From assembly GCA_964433675.1 (NCBI GenBank), contig CAYSSJ010000002.1, positions 135,634-199,633 on the forward strand: a stretch of 64,000 bases of DNA, written 5' to 3'. Under the pieces are notes generated by a model, which had not been told where the DNA came from, ran no database searches, and saw only the letters and a program-made list of their open reading frames with translations. Position numbers and translations under genes: made by a program. The stretch's first letter is position 1, and each line of letters starts with the position of its first letter. Source of the DNA: CAYSSJ01 sp964433675. Lineage in GTDB: Bacteria > Cloacimonadota > Cloacimonadia > Cloacimonadales > TCS61. Below are positions 25,992 through 34,741 of the stretch, in pieces.

Positions 25992-26837
25992 TCATATGTA
26001 TGGATTCAAGATGAGAAACAGGTGCTCTTCATCATAAGCATAAGCAGAGAAGAGATAGCTCTTATCTGAGCCGAAATTACTATGGGAGTGAACCGGTTCA
26101 CCGGAATTAAACACCTTATGAAACTTGCTCAACAGTGTAGTTTTATAAGTTGAGACTTCTTTTTCTGATTCGATGTGGACATTGTTAACAATATTGGGAT
26201 TAATCTCTTCTGAAAATTTCTCGTTAAATTCACGAATCATAAAGTTTATCGGTTTGCCTTCTTTATCATAAATCATTTGGCATAGTGCGACCGGTTCATT
26301 AATTCTATCAAAAATACAATGAAGGGAAGAAATGAATTGTTGGGAAACAACTTTCTTTTCAGTTTGTAGCTCATTTCCATTATGAAAGTGAATGATCATA
26401 TTTTTCAGAATATCGTTAATTATCCTCAACTCTTCATTTTCTTTTCTGAGTTCAGTTTCCATTCTATGATGGAGCAGAGCAGTATCGATGGTATAAACAA
26501 GATCCATATCATTTATCGGTTTGAGCACATAGCCATAAGGATGACAATCGTATGCTTTTTTTAGAATTCCCAGATTAGCTTGAGCAGTAAGAAAAACCGT
26601 CGGGATATTACATTTATGCCTAATATGCTTTGCAGCAGCTATCCCATCTAACTCGCCGGCAAGCATTATATCCATCAATGCTAAATCTGGTGGATTGCTT
26701 TGCACATACTCGATTGCTTCTTCTCCTTTACAGATGATTTTCGGCACACTGTAATCAAAACTTTCCAAAGTCGCTTTTACATCCATACCGATAATGGTTT
26801 CATCTTCTACAATCAGGATTTCTGCTTTGTCCATCAT
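25992..26837 (-). CDS. Orphan response regulator with PAS-like C-terminal domain
   Basis: About 280 residues. Residues 1-125 form a receiver domain with the acidic pair EDE, phosphoacceptor Asp in LALMDIML, Thr in VFLTAQ and Lys in VLKPIN. A coiled coil (METELRKENEELRIINDILK) leads to a ~110-residue region resembling a PAS-type sensor domain. There is no DNA-binding or enzymatic output, so it may act through protein contacts. Two ATGs (26837, 26834) follow GGAGG; the inner one has better spacing. No histidine kinase gene is adjacent. Confidence 0.85.
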   Translation of the reverse strand: MMDKAEILIVEDETIIGMDVKATLESFDYSVPKIICKGEEAIEYVQSNPPDLALMDIMLAGELDGIAAAKHIRHKCNIPTVFLTAQANLGILKKAYDCHPYGYVLKPINDMDLVYTIDTALLHHRMETELRKENEELRIINDILKNMIIHFHNGNELQTEKKVVSQQFISSLHCIFDRINEPVALCQMIYDKEGKPINFMIREFNEKFSEEINPNIVNNVHIESEKEVSTYKTTLLSKFHKVFNSGEPVHSHSNFGSDKSYLFSAYAYDEEHLFLILNPYI

Positions 26838-26905
26838 ATACCTCCATACACATATGAAATCACAAGTTGGGAAAAACTGTTCATAAAATTAATAACAACT
26901 ACAGA

Positions 26906-27424
26906 CTATACGCCTTTCTCTCCTTTTTCTTCTTTCGCTTCAGCAATGTTGAGCGCTAATTTTTCAGAACACTGAGAACCGATCAAAAGCTTTTTACCGT
27001 TTGTCAACTCGATATAAACGCCATAAATCCCACTCACTGTATATGCCATCCCTTTTTTTCGATTCCAGCGAATACCCCAACCCCCATATTCAATTATAGG
27101 ATTGTATTCACAAGCTTTGAAGGTTTTTATACTCTCCAGAGCAATTATGCGGCGATGTATTGGCCAAAATGAAATCTTCAGATGTTTGTCAGTAATTTCT
27201 GTGATTAGTTTAACAAAATAGAAGAAAAGTGGTAGAATAATACCGAAGACAATCCAGATTACCCACATCCAACTATCGGAAGCCGGATGAGTACCCACTT
27301 GTTGCCCTCTGATTATCTGTTGAACAAAAGCATACCAACTAAAGCCTGTGATGATGATAACCAAGATAACAATCCATAATTGCCTGAAATGCTGAACTTC
27401 CCGAAACTTCAAATCATCTTTCAT
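26906..27424 (-). CDS. DUF6141-like small membrane protein
   Basis: 172 residues with two N-terminal membrane helices (about 14-35 and 50-72) and a cytoplasmic beta-rich tail (GWGIRWNRKKGMAYTVSG, VYIELTNGKKLLIGSQ). The opening FREVQHFRQLW and tail match my memory of DUF6141 proteins. Function is unknown. It lies 68 bp upstream of the response regulator on the same strand and might be co-transcribed with it. Confidence 0.6.
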   Translation of the reverse strand: MKDDLKFREVQHFRQLWIVILVIIITGFSWYAFVQQIIRGQQVGTHPASDSWMWVIWIVFGIILPLFFYFVKLITEITDKHLKISFWPIHRRIIALESIKTFKACEYNPIIEYGGWGIRWNRKKGMAYTVSGIYGVYIELTNGKKLLIGSQCSEKLALNIAEAKEEKGEKGV

Positions 27425-27529
27425 TTTTAGCTCTCATTATTTTTTTAGATTAATAACAAATAACTCTATTCTTAGTCAAGTGTTTTCGTCTTTTTTTTAT
27501 AAATAAATTTTATGAGTACAATAACGATG

Positions 27530-28312
27530 CTATAATGCTTTCAATTTATCTGTTATTATCTTCAGGCTATCTTCATAACTTGGAGGTGGACCAAGATCAA
27601 TTTCCTGATCATCAATAAAAATTGCATCGGTCATTCCCCATTCCCTTATTGTTTCGCTGTCGAGAGTATTAATTGTTCTAAACTCAACCTTATCACCCAG
27701 TTCTTTAGCAGCTTTACTGAAATTTTCAAATCCCACATTAACAGCAGTACACCACCCGCTGATAAATGCGGTAATCAAAACTTTACCCTCTTCTTGTTGT
27801 GGTCTCTTTCGCATTCTGAGCCATCTTGGAGATTTAACATCTTCATCATAAGGTTTCCATACCAATTCTTGAATCCCTCTGCTATCGGCTGTTTTATACC
27901 CATGCTTCTTATAAAAGGATGTCGGCATCCAAAATGGCTGCGACAACCCCCAAGCAGCGATAGCTTTTATACCTTTCTTTTTAAGCTCATCTTCAACTGC
28001 CTGCAAAAGTGCTGTACCAATCCCTTTATTCTGAAGATTCCCCATACCTTTATCATAACCATACACCCAAATACATGTGATCAAGTAGAATCCATCTCCC
28101 TCTATAAAGGAATACTCTGCCGGTATATATTGGATCATCCCACAGACTTCACCATCATCATCTATTGCCAGTTTAACCCCTAACCCCCTATCTTTCATAA
28201 GGTCGTACCAGATACGTTTATAATCACCGGCATTAGTCATCTCTTCAGACCATTCTTCGAAACAGCAGGCATAGGTAGGATAGTATTGCTCTTTTATATC
28301 AACAATTTTCAT
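27530..28312 (-). CDS. GNAT N-acetyltransferase with YoaP-like C-terminal domain
   Basis: 260 residues from the second ATG; the first ATG at 28324 overlaps the GGAGGG that clearly serves the second one (GGAGGGTTTTATG). Residues 1-150 are a GNAT fold with the acetyl-CoA motif NKGIGTALLQAVED. Residues ~175-260 (VLITAFISGWCTAVNVGFEN, FRTINTLD) resemble the thioredoxin-like YoaP domain found after GNAT domains. Substrate unknown. Monocistronic by context. Confidence 0.8.
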   Translation of the reverse strand: MKIVDIKEQYYPTYACCFEEWSEEMTNAGDYKRIWYDLMKDRGLGVKLAIDDDGEVCGMIQYIPAEYSFIEGDGFYLITCIWVYGYDKGMGNLQNKGIGTALLQAVEDELKKKGIKAIAAWGLSQPFWMPTSFYKKHGYKTADSRGIQELVWKPYDEDVKSPRWLRMRKRPQQEEGKVLITAFISGWCTAVNVGFENFSKAAKELGDKVEFRTINTLDSETIREWGMTDAIFIDDQEIDLGPPPSYEDSLKIITDKLKAL

Positions 28313-28393
28313 AAAACCCTCCATTTTTTCTTTTTATGAATACTTAGGGAAAAAAGTCAACCTATTTCAATCATGTTTATTTAGATTGTATAC

Positions 28394-28431
28394 AAAAAAG
28401 CAGGGTGGCTTATATCAACCACCCCGCTTTT
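28394..28431 (-). terminator. Intrinsic terminator of the giant secreted-protein gene
   Basis: Minus-strand hairpin with arms AAAAGCGGGGTGG and CCACCCTGCTTTT (one mismatch), 10-nt loop and a T-run after it, 16 bp beyond the stop codon. The A/T symmetry would allow weak action on the plus strand too. Confidence 0.85.
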
Positions 28432-28447
28432 GAGTAAGTATGGAGGC

Positions 28448-31400
28448 TTACTTCATCAATAGCATCTTTTTCACGCTGGTGTAATCCTCGGTTTTCATTC
28501 GATAGAAGAAGACACCACTGCTAACAGTACGGCCTCGGTCGTCTCTGCCATCCCATACAATTTCATGCTGTGAAGCTTCGAGCTCGCTATCAAGCAAAGT
28601 ACGCACCTTCTCACCTCTGATATTGAAGATCTCAATCTGTACCCTGCCAGGTGTAGATAGAGAGAAGCTTATGTTTGTATCCGGGTTGAACGGATTGGGA
28701 TAGTTACCGCGAAGCTCTGTGATGGTTGTGATTGGGTCATCAGCAGATACGACTAACCAAGTAAACTCGACAGTTGCCATCTCTGAATCACCCCAGTTAT
28801 ATACAGCTACTACACCAGCCTCGTATGTTTCATTATATTCCAGATCCTCATATTGATATTCAGTTTCTTCGGTGGTAGCCACATATTCTCCATCAAGATA
28901 AACATCATATTCCAGCAATTCTTGTCGAGCAAGCTCCGGTTCATCCCAAGTGAAGAGTCCTTCCTCTTCATCTACAGCAAGATTCACAGGCATCGGTAAT
29001 TCGGGAACTTCAACTTCCATAGTCACAGGTATCTCTATTGGATCACCGGCATTATGAGTGATAGTGATATCCGCAGTATAGGTATCGGGTTCGAGACCGG
29101 CAGCATCGAAACTGACTATCACGATCTCTTCATCACCCGGTTCGATCGTACCACTCTCCGGATCCACGCTGAGCCAATCGACTCTTTCTCGCTCATTTCT
29201 GACTCGGCTGTTAGCATCGACTAGACTCAAGCTGATTCGATCTTTGCTGATACCTGCTTGTCTGAGTGTTTCATCCAATTCGATATCGAAGGTTAGATCC
29301 TCACCACCGATGTTACTGATAGTAAGCTCCTCTTCCAGCAATTCATCCGGAGAGAGAGAAACATCGAATGATTCTGGATCAACCGAAATAATCGGTCCGG
29401 TATCTACAGCCATAGTAGCAGGTACAATTATAGGATCTTCCGGTGCATTATGATCGACTACGATATCAGCATTATATACATCGGGTTCCAGTTCCGGATC
29501 GGTAGCATCGAAGATGACATCTATATCCACACTTTCTCCTGCTGGAACAATTCCGGAGACAGGATCGGTGACAAGCCATTCAGGACCTGCTTCCCCAAGT
29601 TCGATGATCCAGATAACATCATTCTGTGAGGTACCGATAAATGTCCATAGTCCGGGTATCAATTCATCAGTGATATCCATACCACCGGATATAGCATCAC
29701 CGGCAATAATGCCATGGGTAGTCACATCAAATGTTTGAATTGTGGAACCGTTTGTGATATCGATCTGAACCAGATTATTCTGTTCGGTACCGAGTTCTTG
29801 AGTATATGCCCAGAGATGAGGACCTCCATCGGTAACATTCTCCCAGCCTAAGCCGGAGAAACTGCTCGCCGTAGTAGTAATAGTAGATATAGTTGTACCA
29901 TTTCTATCTATTAGAGTGAGTGGTGGATCCCAATTATTGGATACCCAGAATCCATCATGATCGGGATCATAAGCCAATCCGCGGATACTGGATGTTGCTG
30001 TGGTTGTGAATTGACCAATTAGTTCTTCGTTATCAAGATCCATCTCATATATAGTATTACTGTTTGGTGAAGCATAGAAGTATTCACCATCGTAAGTAAG
30101 ATCACGAAGGTTACCGGCACCGGCTATAGTGAATTCACCAATGTAGGAACCATCTGTTTCGTAGCGATAGAATCCCGTACTATTCCATGCGGCAGTATAG
30201 ATATGGTCGCCATCGGTGGTTACCGAGTATTCACCACCACCTACTCCAACGGGGAAATGATCGATCAGATCAAAGATATCGTCTGTCGGAGCTATGAGAG
30301 CTGCTTGCCCAGGACGGGGATCCTGCTCATCAAATGATGGATTATGCATACCTCTTTGCATCGGAGCGCTGTTTGCAGAACTGTTTCTTCTTTCCCTAAA
30401 ACCTAACACTCTACTTTCTTCTTCATCTATGGAAATGCTATATTCCAAATCTCCGGCTCCCGGATTCGAGATCGTCATAGTTTCGGTGATAATCTCGCCT
30501 AAAGAGATCGCAACATTAAAACTTGCCGGTATAACGTCGATATCAATATTACCGAGTGTGAAATCTACTTCGGTAACCTCGTCCTCGATAATTACTACGC
30601 CGGCTTCTGTTTCTGTCTGATATCCATACAAAGATGCTGTTACATCATAAGTGCCCGGATAGAGATCTAGAGAATAGAATCCGGTAGCGTCTGGATTAGT
30701 AGTGATCCCATTTACCGAAATCTCCACATCTTCCACATCTCCATCGCCACCGTCTAAGGTAACGGTACCTTCCAGATAACCATCATCTTGGGCTACTACC
30801 AGCATAACATCATCTATACACCACCAGTTGATATCCCAAGAATCGCCATCAAAAGTCCAAGCTATCTGGAAAGTCTCGGAACCGACATCGGGTGTTTGAA
30901 CCACAATTTCCTCTAGTTGTGGACCAAAATCGGAAGCCGGGAAAGTTTCAAATGTAGTCCAATCTACACCATCGCTAGTAGTCTCCAGTCTGAGATCATA
31001 ACCACCTCCAAAGTCATTGTTGAAGTTACGGAATTCAAGTATTAGAGCGGAATGACCGGAAGTATCGAGCTCGGGCGTGATCAGTCTTTGTGTTGCTACT
31101 CCAGAAGGTGACCAGTAGAATCTTGCTTCTGGTGCTTCTCCACCGGCATTGTTAGTGTTACTTTGCTCCCAGTTGATATTGGCACCGGTTGATGTTGCTT
31201 CCCATCCATCGGGAGGCCATACACCGGAAAAGTCTTCCATAACTAACAATCCTGCATCGCTTATGAGTACAGAATTGGATGTGGCAGCTCCACCGTCTCC
31301 CACTGAATTGTAAGGTGTTACATCATAATGATAATATCCTACTTCAGAAATCGTATCATCTGTGAATGATGTGTGAACACCGGTCAAATCAAAAGTTTCT

Positions 31401-32707
31401 CCGTCCGAACGCTCGATATGATATCCCAGGATCGGCTCGTTGAATGCACCGCCATGAAGGCCTTCTGTCGGATTATCCCAAGTCAGTTCGGCTTCGAGAA
31501 CATTTGGATTCGGTTGTGATAAGGTTAGATCTTCTACTGCAGCGGGAACATCTTCGCCTACCCAAGCTTCTTCTACCGCCGGAATTCCTTCACCGTTAGC
31601 ATTTTCTCCAACTACCATGTAAGTATATAGCCCGCTTTCGGTAACGGTATCGGTATAACTATCCGTACCACCGATAGTAGGATTATTATCCGTATATACT
31701 ATATCTTCGCCACGGTAAACATAAATCGCATCTAGATCGGTTAGTGGATCACCATTGACTTGCAGATCCGGATTAGTCCAAGATAGTTCTGCTTCCAGAG
31801 CGCCACCTGCATCCGGTGTAACCACAAAATCAGTAGGAGCGGCAGGAGATTCCGGGTCAGCTGCATCAGCAAGCTCGAGTACCCAGATCATCTCATTCTG
31901 TGCTATTCCCAAGAATACCCATTTACCTGTTACTAAATCGTCTGTAATAACTAAGCCACCCGATGTTGCACCTGTCGGGATGACGCCTGTTGTTGTTACA
32001 TCAAAGGTTTGAATTGTAGCACCAGTCTCAAGATCGATCTGGGTTAGGTCATTGTTATTATTATTCTGACAATATGCCCAGAGATAGGGACCATCTTCCA
32101 ACACATTTTCCCATGCCATGCCTGAAATGCTAGTCAAAGTTATTGGCAGAGTTTCTATGTTGGAACCGGTTCGATCAACTAACTGTAATGATCCGGGACT
32201 CCATCCGTCTCCGACCCAGAATCCATCATTCTCTGCATCGTAAGCAATCGATCTGATACCGGAAACTGTTGTGGTAATAGTGCTAACTAAAACCTCATCA
32301 GCAAAATCCATTTCATAGATTGATGAACTATTATCCGAAGCATAAAAATACTCGCCATCATAAGTCAAATCACGTAAGTTGCCTGCGCCAGTTATGGTAA
32401 ACTCACCTACATAAGTTCCATCGAGATCATATCGATAAAACTCTGTTGAGTTCCATCTTGCCGTATAGATATAGTCACCATCTGTTGCTACCGGATACTC
32501 GCCCTCTTGATTGTAGGGAGCGAAATTATCCAAAAGATCAAAAATGTCATCAATAGGAACGCTAATTGGATTGTGAGTCTGAACCGGATCTCTGTCTTCG
32601 ATCTGAGCTCTTTCCATTCTTAACCTTTCCTCAGCATTTTGTGGTGCTGCTATCAGGAAAGATGAGATAAATAGGATCGCCACTGTGAAAATTAGTAGCT
32701 TTTTCAT
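28448..32707 (-). CDS. Giant secreted multidomain protein with duplicated propeller-like block and FlgD-like sorting domain
   Basis: 1419 residues. Signal peptide 1-20 (MKKLLIFTVAILFISSFLIA). A ~240-residue block starting DDIFDLLDNF (~54) reads TDGDYIYTARWNSTEFYRYD and is repeated from DDIFDLIDHF (~812), so the molecule carries an internal tandem duplication of a probable beta-propeller. Between and after lie fibronectin III-like modules (~300-480, ~1235-1320), a MAM/choice-of-anchor-like module (~490-640), a carboxypeptidase-regulatory-like domain (~650-720) and ASH-type modules (~735 and ~1060-1230). NYPNPFNPDTN (~1336) to VKKMLLMK is the sorting domain. Surface display or extracellular release is likely; ligand unknown. 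Confidence 0.88.
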   Translation of the reverse strand: MKKLLIFTVAILFISSFLIAAPQNAEERLRMERAQIEDRDPVQTHNPISVPIDDIFDLLDNFAPYNQEGEYPVATDGDYIYTARWNSTEFYRYDLDGTYVGEFTITGAGNLRDLTYDGEYFYASDNSSSIYEMDFADEVLVSTITTTVSGIRSIAYDAENDGFWVGDGWSPGSLQLVDRTGSNIETLPITLTSISGMAWENVLEDGPYLWAYCQNNNNNDLTQIDLETGATIQTFDVTTTGVIPTGATSGGLVITDDLVTGKWVFLGIAQNEMIWVLELADAADPESPAAPTDFVVTPDAGGALEAELSWTNPDLQVNGDPLTDLDAIYVYRGEDIVYTDNNPTIGGTDSYTDTVTESGLYTYMVVGENANGEGIPAVEEAWVGEDVPAAVEDLTLSQPNPNVLEAELTWDNPTEGLHGGAFNEPILGYHIERSDGETFDLTGVHTSFTDDTISEVGYYHYDVTPYNSVGDGGAATSNSVLISDAGLLVMEDFSGVWPPDGWEATSTGANINWEQSNTNNAGGEAPEARFYWSPSGVATQRLITPELDTSGHSALILEFRNFNNDFGGGYDLRLETTSDGVDWTTFETFPASDFGPQLEEIVVQTPDVGSETFQIAWTFDGDSWDINWWCIDDVMLVVAQDDGYLEGTVTLDGGDGDVEDVEISVNGITTNPDATGFYSLDLYPGTYDVTASLYGYQTETEAGVVIIEDEVTEVDFTLGNIDIDVIPASFNVAISLGEIITETMTISNPGAGDLEYSISIDEEESRVLGFRERRNSSANSAPMQRGMHNPSFDEQDPRPGQAALIAPTDDIFDLIDHFPVGVGGGEYSVTTDGDHIYTAAWNSTGFYRYETDGSYIGEFTIAGAGNLRDLTYDGEYFYASPNSNTIYEMDLDNEELIGQFTTTATSSIRGLAYDPDHDGFWVSNNWDPPLTLIDRNGTTISTITTTASSFSGLGWENVTDGGPHLWAYTQELGTEQNNLVQIDITNGSTIQTFDVTTHGIIAGDAISGGMDITDELIPGLWTFIGTSQNDVIWIIELGEAGPEWLVTDPVSGIVPAGESVDIDVIFDATDPELEPDVYNADIVVDHNAPEDPIIVPATMAVDTGPIISVDPESFDVSLSPDELLEEELTISNIGGEDLTFDIELDETLRQAGISKDRISLSLVDANSRVRNERERVDWLSVDPESGTIEPGDEEIVIVSFDAAGLEPDTYTADITITHNAGDPIEIPVTMEVEVPELPMPVNLAVDEEEGLFTWDEPELARQELLEYDVYLDGEYVATTEETEYQYEDLEYNETYEAGVVAVYNWGDSEMATVEFTWLVVSADDPITTITELRGNYPNPFNPDTNISFSLSTPGRVQIEIFNIRGEKVRTLLDSELEASQHEIVWDGRDDRGRTVSSGVFFYRMKTEDYTSVKKMLLMK

Positions 32708-33445
32708 AAATTTTCCTCCATAATTTTTTCATTTCTCAAAACAGCTTCAAAATAAACGATAATTTCGATGTTATTACGTCTCTTTAGTCACTTTCGAAAA
32801 TCACAATCTTAACCAATTTCGATGTTTACGATTTCTAAGCCTTTCTTTCGATATTAGCATCTCTTAATTCCATCATCTAATCCCTCTAAAATCAAGATAA
32901 TTACTAATTTATCTTACAAATGCAAAAAAGATTATTTTCTATTTATATGTCAATAAAAAAATTATGCTCAAAATAATCTATCCTTCATTAATCCATAGAT
33001 AATGAGGAGTTATGAAATAATAAATATAAATGTAGTATTATAGTTTTATATATAAAGTGGAATTCCCTCTGACAAATAAATCGTTGATGATTGAATTATA
33101 ATGTAATATTAAGTATATAGAAGTTTTACAAATATTATCTGTGCAATATACATGGTGTAATTACGAACGCTTTTTGTTGATTACTGATATGTCCATTATC
33201 AACTGTTTTATATTAACTAACTACTCCACGATCTTACTTATTACCAACTTCTGCTTGATGCAACTTCATCGGGAATAATGAATTATTAATCAGTAGCAAA
33301 ATTGTACTTGACATTGCCACCTTTTTATTAATCGTAGCTGAGCTTGCAGAAATTTTCTGTTTAAAGCAATATTTATAGGGTGAAATCTTGGGAGAATATA
33401 GACTTTTGTAAACTAAAAAAATAGATAATCAGGAGGATTTGAACC
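32708..33445. other. Long AT-rich intergenic region between divergent operons
   Basis: This 738-bp gap separates the giant secreted protein (minus) from the AOR/Nuo-like operon (plus). It holds the GGAGG of the left gene and a good AGGAGG before ATG 33446. A short direct repeat AATTTCGATGTT(A)TTACG occurs at 32761-32778 and 32815-32830. TTGACA at 33308-33313 has no good -10 at normal spacing. A small hairpin (GCTT-CAGAA...TTCTG-AAGC, 33342-33367) lies in the expected leader of the redox operon. No ORF or known riboswitch was recognised. Confidence 0.5.
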
Positions 33446-34741
33446 ATGCAGGAACAACGTCTGGACGAATTGAGACGCACGCATGAACTGCTCTATGAGA
33501 TCGATTATGAGCATACACCCTTACAGCAAGGTTATACAAACAAGATCATGCGTATCGACCTATCAAAACCGGAGATGACTATACTACCGGTAACCGAAGA
33601 GATGAAAAAGCTCTGGATCGGTGGAAAGGGCTTTGATCTGTGGCTCACATTGAAGGAAGTGAACAAAAATACAAAATGGGACAGTGCGGAGAATCCGATC
33701 TGTTTCTCATCCGGTCCGCTTGGTGGCACCATATCATTCCCCGGCGCTGGTAAGACCTTGGTAACAGCTATTTCACCGCTGACGGGCTCGGTAATGGATT
33801 CTAATGTGGGTGGATATTTCGGTCCTTATCTGAAGTTTTCCGGATTCGATGCCCTAATACTAACCGGAGTAGCTCCCGATGAGGTTATCGTATTTCTCGA
33901 TGGGGTAAAAAAGAAACTTAGCATTTTCAAAGCTCCCAAAGAATCGGTAGATTCGCATGTTCTCGCCGAAGAAATGACTTATCTCTTTGCCGAGAACGAA
34001 ACCGAACGGAGAAACATAGCGGTGGTATCATCCGGAAGAGCAGCACAACATACATACATGGGACTTCTGAATTTCTCCTTTTGGGATTGGCGCCGTAAAG
34101 TAGCCAGACTGAAGCAAGCCGGTCGCGGTGGTATAGGAACAGTTTTCCGACATAAGAAGGTGAAGGCGTTTGTAACTCGAGCATTCAAAGAACCCCCTTC
34201 ATGGAGTATTCATGAAAATAAAGCTTCCGAGATGATCCCCAAATCACAATCCCCTTCCGGTAGTTGCACACACCATATTGAAGAAGTGAAAAATATAGCG
34301 TCTAAATGGAATAATGATCCCGAATACGCTATCGAAATGATGCAGGATATTCAAGAAAGATTCCGGCATATCTCCGAGGATGCTATTGATACTCTTACAA
34401 ATGTTACCGGAACACCGAAAGCATATCTCTATCATATCGCTACCTTCTACAAATCATTCTCACTCCAAGAAAAGGGTGAGAACATCATCCAAGTATGTAT
34501 GGGAACTGCATGTCATGTGAAAGGTTCAGCGAATATTTTGGATTCGTTTGAGCGCATACTTGGAATTCAAACCGGAGATACAACTTCAGACAAGAAATAT
34601 ACGCTCGATGCAGTCGCTTGTTTGGGAGCGTGCAGTATAGCACCGGTAGTTAAGGTCAATGAGCAAGTCTATGGTAATGTGCAATCCAAAGATATAGACA
34701 AACTATTGGAAAAAGAGAATGCCCGGGGAGGTAAGAAATGA
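33446..34741 (+). CDS. AOR N-terminal domain fused to NuoE/HydC-like [2Fe-2S] subunit
   Basis: 431 residues, two parts. Residues ~25-247 are the AOR_N domain of tungsten aldehyde:ferredoxin oxidoreductases: WIGGKGFDLWL, FSSGPLGGTISFPGAGKT, SPLTGSVMDSNVGGYFGPYL, and the closing QAGRGGIGTVFRHKKVKAFV. This domain holds part of the bis-pterin tungsten cofactor. After a ~20-residue linker, residues ~270-431 are a NuoE/HydC thioredoxin-like domain with ligands Cys351, Cys356, Cys392 and Cys396 for one [2Fe-2S] cluster. The AOR catalytic domains 2 and 3, normally on the same chain, are missing here and found in the gene two positions downstream. AGGAGG precedes the ATG; the end overlaps the next gene by 4 nt. 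Confidence 0.88.
   Translation: MQEQRLDELRRTHELLYEIDYEHTPLQQGYTNKIMRIDLSKPEMTILPVTEEMKKLWIGGKGFDLWLTLKEVNKNTKWDSAENPICFSSGPLGGTISFPGAGKTLVTAISPLTGSVMDSNVGGYFGPYLKFSGFDALILTGVAPDEVIVFLDGVKKKLSIFKAPKESVDSHVLAEEMTYLFAENETERRNIAVVSSGRAAQHTYMGLLNFSFWDWRRKVARLKQAGRGGIGTVFRHKKVKAFVTRAFKEPPSWSIHENKASEMIPKSQSPSGSCTHHIEEVKNIASKWNNDPEYAIEMMQDIQERFRHISEDAIDTLTNVTGTPKAYLYHIATFYKSFSLQEKGENIIQVCMGTACHVKGSANILDSFERILGIQTGDTTSDKKYTLDAVACLGACSIAPVVKVNEQVYGNVQSKDIDKLLEKENARGGKK

Noticed and set aside
33300..33445. Moco/Tuco-type riboswitch before the redox operon
   Set aside because: Only one short hairpin is visible and the conserved core is absent as far as I can judge by eye.
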